Part shown: piece after piece, positions 22,958 through 32,193 of the stretch | Numbering within the stretch: position 1 is the stretch's first letter | Layout: every line of letters starts with the position of its first letter | DNA from: Streptomyces sp. S3(2020) | GTDB taxonomy: Bacteria > Actinomycetota > Actinomycetes > Streptomycetales > Streptomycetaceae | Direction of reading: 5' to 3' | Assembly (NCBI RefSeq): GCF_013044505.1 | Contig: NZ_JABERD010000107.1 | Location: forward strand, 1-32,212 | DNA: 32,212 bases | Notes under the pieces: model-generated | Database searches by the model: none | What the model was told of the DNA's origin: nothing | Seen by the model: the letters and a program-made list of their open reading frames with translations, nothing else | Position numbers and translations under genes: made by a program

Positions 22958-23071
22958 GGGTCGGTCCTCCGGTGTAGTCGGACGGGCTGATCAAGGCGTC
23001 GTCGCGGTGTTGCTGCACTGCGGCGGCGCCGTCTTGCGTTTGGTGCGGTGTGCACCTAACCCCGATCGGGT

Positions 23072-23114
23072 CCCGTTGGTTGGTTGCTGCGACCTGCGGC
23101 AACGCACCAACGGG
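23072..23114. terminator. Stem-loop in the operon, possible terminator or processing site
   Basis: cccgttggt (23072-23080) and accaacggg (23106-23114) form a perfect 9-bp stem, with a further gttgc/gcaac pairing inside. The 10-bp palindrome cccgatcggg lies beside it at 23061-23070. It sits 29 bases after the stop of the gene ending at 23143, on the minus strand. No clear T-run, so the function is uncertain. Confidence 0.4.
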
Positions 23115-23142
23115 GAGGGGCGGCGGTGGGGGAGGGGAGTGG

Positions 23143-23433
23143 TTAGCTGTACGGCTCACCCAGTTCGGGCAGGTGTGCGGTCGGGTCCATGCCGGCCGCG
23201 ACGAACGCGCGGGCAAGCGCGGCGTACTCGGCCCGCAGCGCCTCGCGCTCCAGGGCGAGCAGGCCCTCGAGGGCCCGCCAGTCCGCGGGCGTTGCGCGGG
23301 CCGCGAGAGCGAGCGTGGCGGGTGATGCGGCCCCCTGCTCCCCGAGCGCGGCGTACAGCGCGCTCACGAGGCCCGAGTCGACGTGCTGTGCGCCCTGCTC
23401 GGGGACACCGTTTTGACCCGATTCTGAGGCCAT
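23143..23433 (-). CDS. Hypothetical element protein
   Basis: A 96-residue, mainly helical Ala/Leu-rich protein (LVSALYAALGEQGAASPATL; LEGLLALEREALRAEYAALA) of unknown function. ATG 23433 has GAGAGGGG upstream. An alternative GTG at 23583 in the same frame overlaps the stop of the ATPase gene and would add 50 residues, matching the overlap style of this operon. The extra region has only moderate coding character, so the start is uncertain. Confidence 0.55.
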   Translation of the reverse strand: MASESGQNGVPEQGAQHVDSGLVSALYAALGEQGAASPATLALAARATPADWRALEGLLALEREALRAEYAALARAFVAAGMDPTAHLPELGEPYS

Positions 23434-23576
23434 GGGTTCGCCCCTCTCTCCCATTGCACCCGCACTGACCTGCGGGAATCCGTCAGTGGTCACGTTCTTG
23501 GTCACTTCCGTCCGTCTCGGGGGCGTGTCCCGTCCATGCGGTGTCCGCCCGGGGCTGTTGGTGGTGGGGCTGTTGG

Positions 23577-25010
23577 TCAGCACATGACGTGTCGGTCGTT
23601 GCCCTGTGCCGCCCATTCGGCGTCGAGCGGGGTCCCGCACTGGGTGCATGACGGTCCCGCCGGTCCCCTCCCTAGGAGAGGGGAGGGGACCACCGGTCCG
23701 TGGGGCGTGGTCCGGTGCGGTCCTCCGACCGGTCCGGGACCGGTCTCATCAGGGGTGACTCCGGTCTCGGTCCTGGGGTTCGGGACCGGAATGGTTACCG
23801 CCGAGTAGGACCGGTTCGGGGTCCGGTCCCGGCGCATCCGGGCCACCTCGTTCAGCTTCTCGTTCCCGGCTCGGAAGCCGAGCCGCTGGCACTCGTCGGC
23901 CAGGCGGCGGCGGCCGTAGTCGTTGGGCACGCCCGCAGCGTCCAGGCGGGCGGCGATCCACTCGACGGTGCCCTCGGCCGGGCCGGTGTCGGGCAGAGTG
24001 CCGGCGGCCGTGAGCACGAGGGAGGTGACGGGGCGCCCGTCGGGCTTGTACTCGCCATCGAGGCTCACCTTCGTGAGCTGGAACAGCAGGTCGTCGTCCT
24101 GGTCCTCGTCCTTCTGCTTCCCGGACTTGATCGTGAGGACGGTGTTCGACAGTCGGTCGCCCTTCCGCGAGATCTTGACCTCCGACTGCAACGCCGCCTT
24201 GACCGCGCTGGAACCGCGGCCGTGCTCGCCGACGTGCCCGGTGTGGTGCACGACCGCCACGCACGCGCCCGTGGCGGTGCGCAGCTTGTCCATGCGGTCG
24301 ACGACCTGGCCCATCTCCTTCGCGGAGTTCTCCTCGACGCCCTGCGTCACCCGGGCCTGCGTGTCGATCCCGATCAGCGCGGGCCGGACCCTGGCCATGA
24401 CCTCTATCAAGACGTCCCACTCGGGGCTCATGGCCTGTACGGGGCGAGGCAGGAACAGCACGTTGGCCATGTGGACGCCGTGGTGTTGCTCCCATGCGCG
24501 GACGCGCTTGCGTACGCCCTGCTCGCCCTCGGCCACGAGGTACACGACGGTGCCCTGCCGGACGTACTGGCCGTGCCAGCGGCGGCCCGTGCCGACGTGC
24601 CCGCACATGTCGAGCAGGATGAACGACTTGAAGGTGCCGGACGGGCCGACGAACCGAGCGAGGGTGTTCAGGGCCAGCAGGTCGCCCACGAGGGGCTCAA
24701 GGGGCGGGATCTTCTCCAGTCCCTCGGAGTCGAGCAGCTCCCCGAGCATCGCGTTGACGCGCGCCTCGAAGTACTCCTCTGACGACATGGTCTCGGGGTC
24801 GGGCCGTCGGTGTTCGTCCGGTACCCACAGGCGCCCCGAGGGCGTGCTCGACGCCCCGTCGTCGGGGCGACGACGCTGGTAGACGGGCGTCTGTGACCCG
24901 TCGTCGGGCATCGTCGTCAAGGGCTGCGGGAGCGCCGAAGCGTCGCGGGCCGGCATGTGTCGGCTCGCTCCCTTCGGCCACGCCCCGGGGCGCCGTGGTT
25001 CGTCGATCAC
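23577..25010 (-). CDS. RepA-type AAA ATPase / replicative helicase
   Basis: A 477-residue RecA-fold ATPase of the plasmid RepA (AAA_25) type, probably the element's replication helicase. Residues 1-95 are a poorly conserved leader. Walker A is VGPSGTFKS (121-129), Walker B is ALIGIDT (211-217), and the later motif is CVAVVHHTGH (250-259) followed by GRGSSAVKAALQSEVKISRK. After a proline-rich linker the C-terminus has CTQCGTPLDAEWAAQGNDRH with a final Cys, a likely zinc-binding knuckle. GTG 25010 overlaps the upstream stop as GTGA. No primase or polymerase domain is visible, so priming would come from host or helper. Confidence 0.82.
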   Translation of the reverse strand: MIDEPRRPGAWPKGASRHMPARDASALPQPLTTMPDDGSQTPVYQRRRPDDGASSTPSGRLWVPDEHRRPDPETMSSEEYFEARVNAMLGELLDSEGLEKIPPLEPLVGDLLALNTLARFVGPSGTFKSFILLDMCGHVGTGRRWHGQYVRQGTVVYLVAEGEQGVRKRVRAWEQHHGVHMANVLFLPRPVQAMSPEWDVLIEVMARVRPALIGIDTQARVTQGVEENSAKEMGQVVDRMDKLRTATGACVAVVHHTGHVGEHGRGSSAVKAALQSEVKISRKGDRLSNTVLTIKSGKQKDEDQDDDLLFQLTKVSLDGEYKPDGRPVTSLVLTAAGTLPDTGPAEGTVEWIAARLDAAGVPNDYGRRRLADECQRLGFRAGNEKLNEVARMRRDRTPNRSYSAVTIPVPNPRTETGVTPDETGPGPVGGPHRTTPHGPVVPSPLLGRGPAGPSCTQCGTPLDAEWAAQGNDRHVMC

Positions 25011-25303
25011 TTACGCGGGATCCGTTCGAGGTCGGACGCCTCCCCGTGACGGGGACAGCAGGCGTCGCGGGGGGCTACGTCGAGTCGGGCCTGTACCTCT
25101 TCGAGCGACCACCCGTCGGCCATCAAGGCGTTGGCGTGGGCTCTCAGTTCGGCCTCGGTCAGCCCGTACGTGCTCGGGCCGCCGGGCGGCTGTACGAGTT
25201 CGTCCAGCGGGTCGCGGCTGCCCTCGGGCAGCGGCGGGGTTCGGTACGCAGCCAGGCGGCGGCGCCGTAGCGCCGCTCCCGGTTCGTACGCGGTCTCTGT
25301 CAC
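25007..25303 (-). CDS. Hypothetical element protein
   Basis: A 98-residue basic protein with a helical segment (LTEAELRAHANALMADGWSL followed by EEVQARLDVAP) that may be a small helix-turn-helix, and a CCPRH motif near the C-terminus. GTGA overlaps at both ends couple it to its neighbours. It directly precedes the ATPase and could be a replication accessory protein; that is inference from position only. Confidence 0.6.
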   Translation of the reverse strand: MTETAYEPGAALRRRRLAAYRTPPLPEGSRDPLDELVQPPGGPSTYGLTEAELRAHANALMADGWSLEEVQARLDVAPRDACCPRHGEASDLERIPRK

Positions 25304-25860
25304 CCGCGGGCCTCGTGGTCGTCCACGGCGATCTCGTCAGCGCGCTCGCACAGCGCCTCAAGGCGGCCGGCGAAGTCCCGCATCTCGGCGACGACCTCCC
25401 GAGCCTGCGCCGGGGTGAGGGTCGCGGTGGTCGCGCCCCTGTTGAACCACACCTTCGTGAACCGGCCGTAGACGGAGCCGCGCGGCTCGAAGTGCCCGTC
25501 AGGCCCGATCTCCCCGTTGGGCTTCCAGTTGAGGACGACCACCTGTGCGTCGAAGAGCGGCAGTTCCGCGTTCTCGGCGGGGCTCAAGGTGTCGTCGATG
25601 TCGCGCATGGCCGACTCGACAGGAGCCGTACGGGGGGCGCCGAGACCCTCGTCCATGACGAGAGTGCGCTGCGCTTCGGTGAGCAGCGGCTCGGTGTGCT
25701 CGCGGGCGGTCTCGGCGAGGAACGCGGCGACGGCCGGGAACTGTGCGTCGACCGAGCGACGGACGGCGTCCTGCTCTGCGTCCTTGTCGGTCTTGACGAG
25801 GAAGGGCAGGCGACCGCTGGGGGTGGTGGCGCTCTGCGGGATGTTCGTGTCAGTCTTCAC
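25300..25860 (-). CDS. Hypothetical element protein, first gene of the leftward operon
   Basis: A 186-residue soluble protein. The N-terminal half is helical (AVRRSVDAQFPAVAAFLAET). The C-terminal half has a beta-rich stretch (AQVVVLNWKPNGEIGPDGHF, GSVYGRFTKVWFNR) and a final helix (AREVVAEMRDFAGRLEALCE). No family recognised. GTG 25860 has AAAGGAG upstream. It lies 60 bases after the excisionase-like gene, so both are probably transcribed from the promoter at 26224-26253. Confidence 0.65.
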   Translation of the reverse strand: MKTDTNIPQSATTPSGRLPFLVKTDKDAEQDAVRRSVDAQFPAVAAFLAETAREHTEPLLTEAQRTLVMDEGLGAPRTAPVESAMRDIDDTLSPAENAELPLFDAQVVVLNWKPNGEIGPDGHFEPRGSVYGRFTKVWFNRGATTATLTPAQAREVVAEMRDFAGRLEALCERADEIAVDDHEARG

Positions 25861-25920
25861 GGCGAAGCTCCTTTCGACGGCGGCGCAACGGGTGTAGGGC
25901 CCGCGCCGCCGTTCGGCTGT

Positions 25921-26217
25921 TCAGTGCTGGATGGCGGTGGGTGCTTTGAGGGGCGGGACCGGGGCGGCAACCTCGGTCCCGTCGTCGTTCGGGCTGCTGT
26001 CAAGCCTGAGCAAGCGCCGCAGTTCGGCGGTCGGGATGAAGAGGCGCCGGCCGATGCGGATGCTCGGCAGGTCGCCGCTCTTCATCGCCTTGTACGTGGC
26101 CGTCAGGCGGAAGTGGTCGGGCATCGCGGCGCAGAGTTCTTCCCTGGTCATCAGCGGCTTTTCCTCCGCAGACGGGAGCACTCCGCGAGCCGCCTTGATG
26201 GGCTGCGGTTCGTCCAT
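25921..26217 (-). CDS. Excisionase-like HTH protein
   Basis: A 98-residue DNA-binding protein of the MerR-like excisionase type: MTREELCAAMPDHFRLTATY followed by KAMKSGDLPSIRIGRRLFIP. Such proteins bend attachment-site DNA and turn integrase toward excision, and may also repress promoters. The Pro-rich C-terminal tail is unstructured. ATG 26217 lies six bases after a -10 box, so the transcript is probably leaderless. The gene is divergent from the regulator/integrase pair, the usual arrangement for a control switch. Confidence 0.75.
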   Translation of the reverse strand: MDEPQPIKAARGVLPSAEEKPLMTREELCAAMPDHFRLTATYKAMKSGDLPSIRIGRRLFIPTAELRRLLRLDSSPNDDGTEVAAPVPPLKAPTAIQH

Positions 26218-26223
26218 GAAGCG

Positions 26224-26253
26224 AATGTAGACGCATGGGCGGTGGGTCTGCAA
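26224..26253 (-). promoter_or_regulatory. Promoter of the leftward operon (leaderless)
   Basis: On the minus strand TTGCAG (26248-26253), 18 bases, then TACATT (26224-26229). The -10 is six bases before the ATG at 26217, placing the transcription start on the start codon; there is no Shine-Dalgarno sequence. Confidence 0.6.
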
Positions 26254-26318
26254 TGCTGCCCGGTAAAGAACCTTCCCCGAGTTACAGGACGGTCCGACTG
26301 TGCGTCTTGATCGATCGC

Positions 26319-26324
26319 TACGAT
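26319..26324 (+). promoter_or_regulatory. -10 box of the rightward regulator-integrase operon
   Basis: TACGAT is six bases before ATG 26331, mirroring the leftward leaderless promoter. A good -35 is not visible (GACTGT with 17-base spacing), which suggests dependence on an activator. Confidence 0.4.
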
Positions 26325-26330
26325 CCGTCT

Positions 26331-27116
26331 ATGAATCCCCAGGTCTCCGCCACCGTGCGGACAGTCGTGCGGCTCGACCGCCGATTCGCCGCCCTCCTCA
26401 CGTACGCAGTCGTCCACGGAGACGCGCAGCCCGTGGACGTGCAGGTCCGGCTACTTCCTCCGTGTGACTGCCCGAAGGAGTGTCCGCACACGGAGGAGTA
26501 CCGGGAGTACTTGGAGCGCAAGGCCGCGTACGAGGCTCAGGGCGTCCCCGTGACGCCCGCCGAGGTGCCGGCGCCCGAGCCCTGTTCGTGCCCGGACGTG
26601 CCACCCGTCGACTGTCCGCACTGCGCCCCCGGCGGGAGTAGCGACACGTTTCCCACGAAGCCGGACCTCAGCGACGTGCCACCAGGCGGACTGACACAGC
26701 GCATTTACCGCTCGCTCTCCTTCGAGGAAGCCCGCCGGAAGGTCAGGGATCGGCTTCGTGGGTACGGCGGCCAGATGCCGCCCCACGTCCGCGAGCGACT
26801 TCAGAAGATCTTTGAGGGGGAGTTCGACCGTCCGGCAGGGCGCGGTGGTCGGCCGGGGCGGTCCCTGCTCGAAGTCCTCGATGCGTGCGATCGCATGGAG
26901 CAGGGGGCCGCCGCAGGGAAGACTCGCGCCCAAGTTGCCCAGGAAATGGATCAGCCGGAGTCGTGGCTGCGAAACGTGCTGGCGTGGGCGAGGAAGCACG
27001 AACCGCCCCTCCTCACCCCGACCCTGTCCGGACGCCGCGGTGACATCCGCATGACCGATGAAGGGCGCGCGCTGCTGGCGATGTACCGGCAGCGGGAACA
27101 CCAACAAGAGGAGTAG
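26331..27116 (+). CDS. Cys-rich, HTH-like element protein, putative regulator
   Basis: A 261-residue protein of unknown family. Residues 1-40 are a beta-rich head. Residues 45-105 carry nine cysteines in pairs (CDCPKECPH, CSCPDVPPVDCPHC), suggesting one or two zinc sites. A basic middle follows (SFEEARRKVRDRLRGYGGQM; GRGGRPGRSLLEVLDACDRM). The C-terminus has an HTH-like stretch (TRAQVAQEMDQPESWLRNVL) ending in a winged-helix-like TDEGRALLAMYR. It is followed after four bases by the integrase and divergent from xis, so it may control the switch. I chose ATG 26331 because of the -10 box six bases upstream; the open frame to 26235 overlaps the divergent promoter. Confidence 0.65.
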   Translation: MNPQVSATVRTVVRLDRRFAALLTYAVVHGDAQPVDVQVRLLPPCDCPKECPHTEEYREYLERKAAYEAQGVPVTPAEVPAPEPCSCPDVPPVDCPHCAPGGSSDTFPTKPDLSDVPPGGLTQRIYRSLSFEEARRKVRDRLRGYGGQMPPHVRERLQKIFEGEFDRPAGRGGRPGRSLLEVLDACDRMEQGAAAGKTRAQVAQEMDQPESWLRNVLAWARKHEPPLLTPTLSGRRGDIRMTDEGRALLAMYRQREHQQEE

Positions 27117-27120
27117 CACC

Positions 27121-28338
27121 ATGAGCGAACCCAAGAAGCCCCGGCGTCGGGGGTGGGGTGAAGGCTCCGTCCAGGAGTACGAGACGAAAGCCGGGAAGCG
27201 CTGGCTGATCGTCTACCCGTACAAGGACCCCCAGACCGGTGAGCGCAAGCAGGCCAAGCGCCGCGGCTTCACCTCCGCCACGAAGGCCGCCAAGGAACTA
27301 CGCGCCAAGCTGGCCGAGGTCGCGGCCGGCACCCACCGCAAGCCCGTACGGCTCACCTTCCGCGACTACGCGCTGACCAAGTGGCTCACCGCCCGCAAGC
27401 GCCGCGAGTCCACCACCGCCGGGTACCGCGACATCCTCACCCAGTACGTCCTCCCTGTGATCGGGGACAAGCAGCTCGACGAAGTCACGGCCGCCGACCT
27501 GGAGCGCATCTACGCCCGGCTGAGGACCTGGAAGTCCACTGCCCGGGGCCGGAAGGGCAACCCGCTCTCCCTGGCTACGCAGGCGCAGACCCACGCCATC
27601 GCGTCCTCAGTGTTCGGGTACGCCGCCCGTAAGGGCGACATCGTGGCCAACCCCGCGCTCGCCGTCGACGACCCGCCACGGGCCGAGAAAGTGGAGCGAT
27701 CTGTGTGGACCGTGGCGCAGGCCGGCGACTTCCTGCGTGCCACCGGCTCCCACAGGCTGGCCGCAGCGTGGCGGCTGCTGCTCGCCACGGGTCTGCGCCG
27801 CGGGGAACTGCTCGGGCTCACGTGGGACGCCGTCGACCTTGAGCGCGGAGAGCTCCGCGTACGGCGCACGTGGATCGTGGTGAAGGGCGTGTGCCAGTGG
27901 TCGAAGCCCAAGACGGCCGCCGGGTACCGCACGATCCCGCTCGACGCGGGCACCGTGGCCGCGCTCCGGGCCCACCGTGCGGCGCAGGCTGCCGAGCGTC
28001 TGCGCATCGGCGCGGGGTGGCAGGACAAGGAGCAACGCCTCTTCACGGACCCCGTGGGCGAGGCGTTGCACCCGGAGACGTTCAGCATGTGGTTCCGCGA
28101 CCTCGCCACGGCCCACAGCCTGCCGCGCATCCGGCTGCATGAGCTGCGCCACACCTACGCCACGATGCAGCTGGAGACGGGGGAGAACGTCGTCACGGTG
28201 TCCGCGCTGCTCGGGCACGCCAACCCGACGATCACGCGGAACATCTATCAGCACGTCCTGGAAGCCACCGCCCGCAAGGCGAACGACAAGGTCGGGGCGC
28301 TGCTTGACGCCCCGACCGCTGTTGCTGCAACCGGCTGA
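27121..28338 (+). CDS. int: Tyrosine recombinase / integrase
   Basis: A 405-residue tyrosine integrase that recombines attP with attB in the ettA start region. It has an N-terminal arm-binding domain (GSVQEYETKAGKRWLIVYPY), a SAM-like core-binding domain (residues 78-170) and a catalytic domain with Arg in GLRRGELLGL (about 226), Lys in SKPKTAAGYR, H340 and R343 in HELRHTYATM, H366 in LLGHANPT and nucleophile Y376 in NIYQHV. All catalytic residues are present, so it should be active. ATG 27121 has GAGGAG upstream, right after the regulator. It ends 69 bases from attR. Confidence 0.95.
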   Translation: MSEPKKPRRRGWGEGSVQEYETKAGKRWLIVYPYKDPQTGERKQAKRRGFTSATKAAKELRAKLAEVAAGTHRKPVRLTFRDYALTKWLTARKRRESTTAGYRDILTQYVLPVIGDKQLDEVTAADLERIYARLRTWKSTARGRKGNPLSLATQAQTHAIASSVFGYAARKGDIVANPALAVDDPPRAEKVERSVWTVAQAGDFLRATGSHRLAAAWRLLLATGLRRGELLGLTWDAVDLERGELRVRRTWIVVKGVCQWSKPKTAAGYRTIPLDAGTVAALRAHRAAQAAERLRIGAGWQDKEQRLFTDPVGEALHPETFSMWFRDLATAHSLPRIRLHELRHTYATMQLETGENVVTVSALLGHANPTITRNIYQHVLEATARKANDKVGALLDAPTAVAATG

Positions 28339-28357
28339 TGTGACCGGGATGTGACCG
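28337..28357 (+). repeat. Tandem GATGTGACCG repeats beside attR
   Basis: The 10-mer GATGTGACCG occurs at 28337-28346 and 28348-28357, starting at the integrase stop codon, 50 bases from the attR core. Position and spacing fit integrase arm-type binding sites. Confidence 0.5.
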
Positions 28358-28407
28358 CCGCCCATGCGGTGCGGCAGTATGGAGGTCTCTGACCTGTACG
28401 ACGACCC

Positions 28408-28424
28408 CTGCCGGACGGTTTCTC

Positions 28425-28440
<16 letters not shown>
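28408..28440. repeat. attR: right 33-bp direct repeat within the ettA start
   Basis: Identical to 19463-19495. It covers 17 bases upstream of the ettA TTG, the TTG itself (28425) and codons 2-5, ending one base into codon 6. The element to the left therefore supplies the new leader while the ettA protein stays intact. Confidence 0.92.
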
Positions 28441-30089
<1,649 letters not shown>

Positions 30090-30095
30090 TCGATC

Positions 30096-30509
30096 TTGCG
30101 GCACATCTACCACTGCCCGCTGCGCTGGGCGGACATGGACGCGTACGGCCACGTCAACAACGTGGTCTTCCTCCGCTACCTGGAGGAAGCCCGTATCGAC
30201 TTCCTGTTCCGCCCGGAGAAGGACTTCAAGCAGGGGTCCGTGGTGGCACGCCATGAGATCGACTACAAGCGGCAGCTCGTCCACCGCCACACCCCCGTGG
30301 ACATCGAGCTGTGGGTCACGGAGATAAGGGCGGCGTCCTTCACCATCTCCTACGAGGTGAAGGACGGCGCCGAGATCTACGTACGCGCCTCGACGGTCAT
30401 CGTGCCGTTCGACTTCGCGACGCAGCGGCCGCGTCGGATCACCTCCGAGGAGCGGGAGTTCCTGGAGGAGTACCGGGATGCCGACGAGGAGGAGGCCGTC
30501 GCCGCATGA
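30096..30509 (+). CDS. 4HBT-family acyl-CoA thioesterase
   Basis: A 137-residue hotdog-fold thioesterase hydrolysing acyl-CoA-type thioesters. The active-site region is LRWADMDAYGHVNNVVFLRY followed by LEEARIDF, with the catalytic Asp and the HVNN motif of the 4-hydroxybenzoyl-CoA thioesterase / FcbC type. An acidic tail follows (DADEEEAVAA). It starts at TTG 30096, six bases after ettA, and its stop overlaps the next ATG as ATGA, so the three genes are one transcript. Confidence 0.88.
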   Translation: MRHIYHCPLRWADMDAYGHVNNVVFLRYLEEARIDFLFRPEKDFKQGSVVARHEIDYKRQLVHRHTPVDIELWVTEIRAASFTISYEVKDGAEIYVRASTVIVPFDFATQRPRRITSEEREFLEEYRDADEEEAVAA

Positions 30510-31174
30510 CGGTGCTCCACCTCGCCGACGAGGGGGAGGCGGCGGATCTCGCGGCCTTCCTCTCCCGGCTGCTCCACTACGACCGTGCGGCGGCGGTGCG
30601 CCTGCAGGCGGCCGGCACCGCGCTCGCCGTCTTCGGGCGGCCGCCGTCCTTCGAGGTACTGGCGATCCGCGCGGTGCGGCTGGCGAAGCCGTACGAGAAC
30701 GGTCTGGAAGCCACGCTCGATGTGACCGTGTCCGCGGGGGAGTTGCTGGAGTCCGTCGACGCGACGGGCGCGACGGCGCTCGTGCCGGGAGCGGTCACCG
30801 GGCCGCCCTGGGCCGGAGTGCTGCCGCCTCGTGGCGGGTGGCGGCCGGTACCGGGGTTGCCCGCCCCTGACGCGCTGCGGGCGATGATCGGCGCGGGGGT
30901 CGCCGAATTCCGGTCCCGGACAGGGGAGTTGGCGGCCGAACGGCGTACGCGCGCCGAACTCGACCGGATCGGGCGGGAGATCTGGTCCCGGACCGTCGGG
31001 GACACACAGCTTCCGGTGCGGGCCGTGCACGCGGCGCAGTCGCTCGGATTCCTGCGCGCCGGCGGGGAGTCGGCGCTGCTCTCCTCGGGCGCGTGGCTGC
31101 GGCTGCGCACGCCCTACGGGTCCGTCGCCGTACGGCGGGCGGGACTGGGGATGCTGGACGTCAGCGTGCGCTGA
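30506..31174 (+). CDS. Conserved actinobacterial protein of unknown function
   Basis: A 222-residue cytoplasmic protein. It starts MTVLHLADEGEAADLAAFLS, followed by AVRLQAAGTALAVFGRPPSF and EVLAIRAVRL, a helix ELAAERRTRAELDRIGREIW, and a C-terminal LSSGAWLRLRTPYGSVAVRR. I do not recognise a named domain. ATG 30506 overlaps the thioesterase stop (ATGA), so it is translationally coupled in the ettA operon. It ends 22 bases from the convergent ABC gene, where gagcggcta is directly repeated. Confidence 0.75.
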   Translation: MTVLHLADEGEAADLAAFLSRLLHYDRAAAVRLQAAGTALAVFGRPPSFEVLAIRAVRLAKPYENGLEATLDVTVSAGELLESVDATGATALVPGAVTGPPWAGVLPPRGGWRPVPGLPAPDALRAMIGAGVAEFRSRTGELAAERRTRAELDRIGREIWSRTVGDTQLPVRAVHAAQSLGFLRAGGESALLSSGAWLRLRTPYGSVAVRRAGLGMLDVSVR

Positions 31175-31196
31175 CCCCCCGAGCGGCTACGAGCGG

Positions 31197-32159
31197 CTAG
31201 CCGTGGTCGCTGTCGTCCGGCCATACGCCGATGTGGTCCGGTTCCAGTTCCAGTGCCACCCGGTCGCGCATGCCCAGGGTCTGCGTGTACTCGGCGGGGA
31301 GCTGGAGGCGGCCGGCCCGGTCGAGCATGGCGTACTCGCGGGCCACGACCGTCTCGTGGCCCGTCGTCGCGTCGACCTCGCTGCGGCGCAGGACCTCCGT
31401 GGAGGTGCGGCCGTCCCGGATGGCCACCGTGCGGCGGACCTCGCTCGCCACGGCCTGGTCGTGGGTGACGATGACGATCGTCGTGCCGAGGTGTTCGTTG
31501 GCGGTGCGGAACGCGGCGAAGATCTGTTCCGCGGTGTGGGAGTCGAGTTCGCCGGTGGGTTCGTCGGCGAGCAGGACGGCGGGGGAGTTGGCGAGGGCCA
31601 CGGCTATCGCGACGCGCTGCTGCTGGCCGCCGGACATCTCGTTCGGGTGGCGGTCCCGGCAGTCGGCTATGTCCAGCAACTCCAGCAGTTCCAGGGCGCG
31701 TTCGGTCTGCGCCTTGCGGGCTTTTCGGGTGGTTCTCGTGGCCAGTCGCATCGGGAGGGTGATGTTCTGGGCGGCGCTCAGATAGGGGAGCAGGTTGCGG
31801 GCCGTCTGCTGCCAGACGAAGCCGACGGTCCTGCGACGGTAGGCCAGGCGGTCCTTCGGGGTCATCGCCAGGAGGTCGTGGTCGGCGACGCGGGCCGCGC
31901 CCGCGGTGGGGGTGTCGAGGCCGGCGAGGATGTTCATGAGGGTGGACTTGCCGCTGCCGGACGCGCCCACCAGGGCCATGAGTTCGCCGTCGCGGACGAG
32001 GAGGTCGAGGCCCTGGAGGGCCTGGACCTCGATGCCGTCCGTGGTGAAGATGCGGACCAGGCGGTCGCAGGTGATGAGGGCGTCGTGGCCGTAGGTGGGG
32101 GTGTTGCGGGCCGTGGTGGCGCGGTCGGTCAGCTCCGCGAGGGTGGGGTTGGTGGTCAC
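31197..32159 (-). CDS. MacB/LolD-type ABC transporter ATP-binding protein
   Basis: A 320-residue ABC ATPase. Walker A is ALVGASGSGKSTLMNILAGL, the Q-loop is FVWQQTARNLLPYLSAAQNI, the signature is MSGGQQQRVAIAVALANSPA, Walker B is VLLADEPTGELD, and the switch His is in IVIVTHDQAVASEV. This is the MacB/LolD/FtsE pattern, which pairs with a permease of the FtsX/MacB fold; that permease is presumably beyond the contig end, or the gene lies elsewhere. About 90 residues follow the ABC domain, including DRAGRLQLPAEYTQTLGMRD, resembling an AbrB-like or regulatory tail. GTG 32159 has GAGGAG upstream. Confidence 0.88.
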   Translation of the reverse strand: MTTNPTLAELTDRATTARNTPTYGHDALITCDRLVRIFTTDGIEVQALQGLDLLVRDGELMALVGASGSGKSTLMNILAGLDTPTAGAARVADHDLLAMTPKDRLAYRRRTVGFVWQQTARNLLPYLSAAQNITLPMRLATRTTRKARKAQTERALELLELLDIADCRDRHPNEMSGGQQQRVAIAVALANSPAVLLADEPTGELDSHTAEQIFAAFRTANEHLGTTIVIVTHDQAVASEVRRTVAIRDGRTSTEVLRRSEVDATTGHETVVAREYAMLDRAGRLQLPAEYTQTLGMRDRVALELEPDHIGVWPDDSDHG

Positions 32160-32193
32160 TGAGGGCTCCTCGGGTCGTCGGCCGGGGTGAGAC

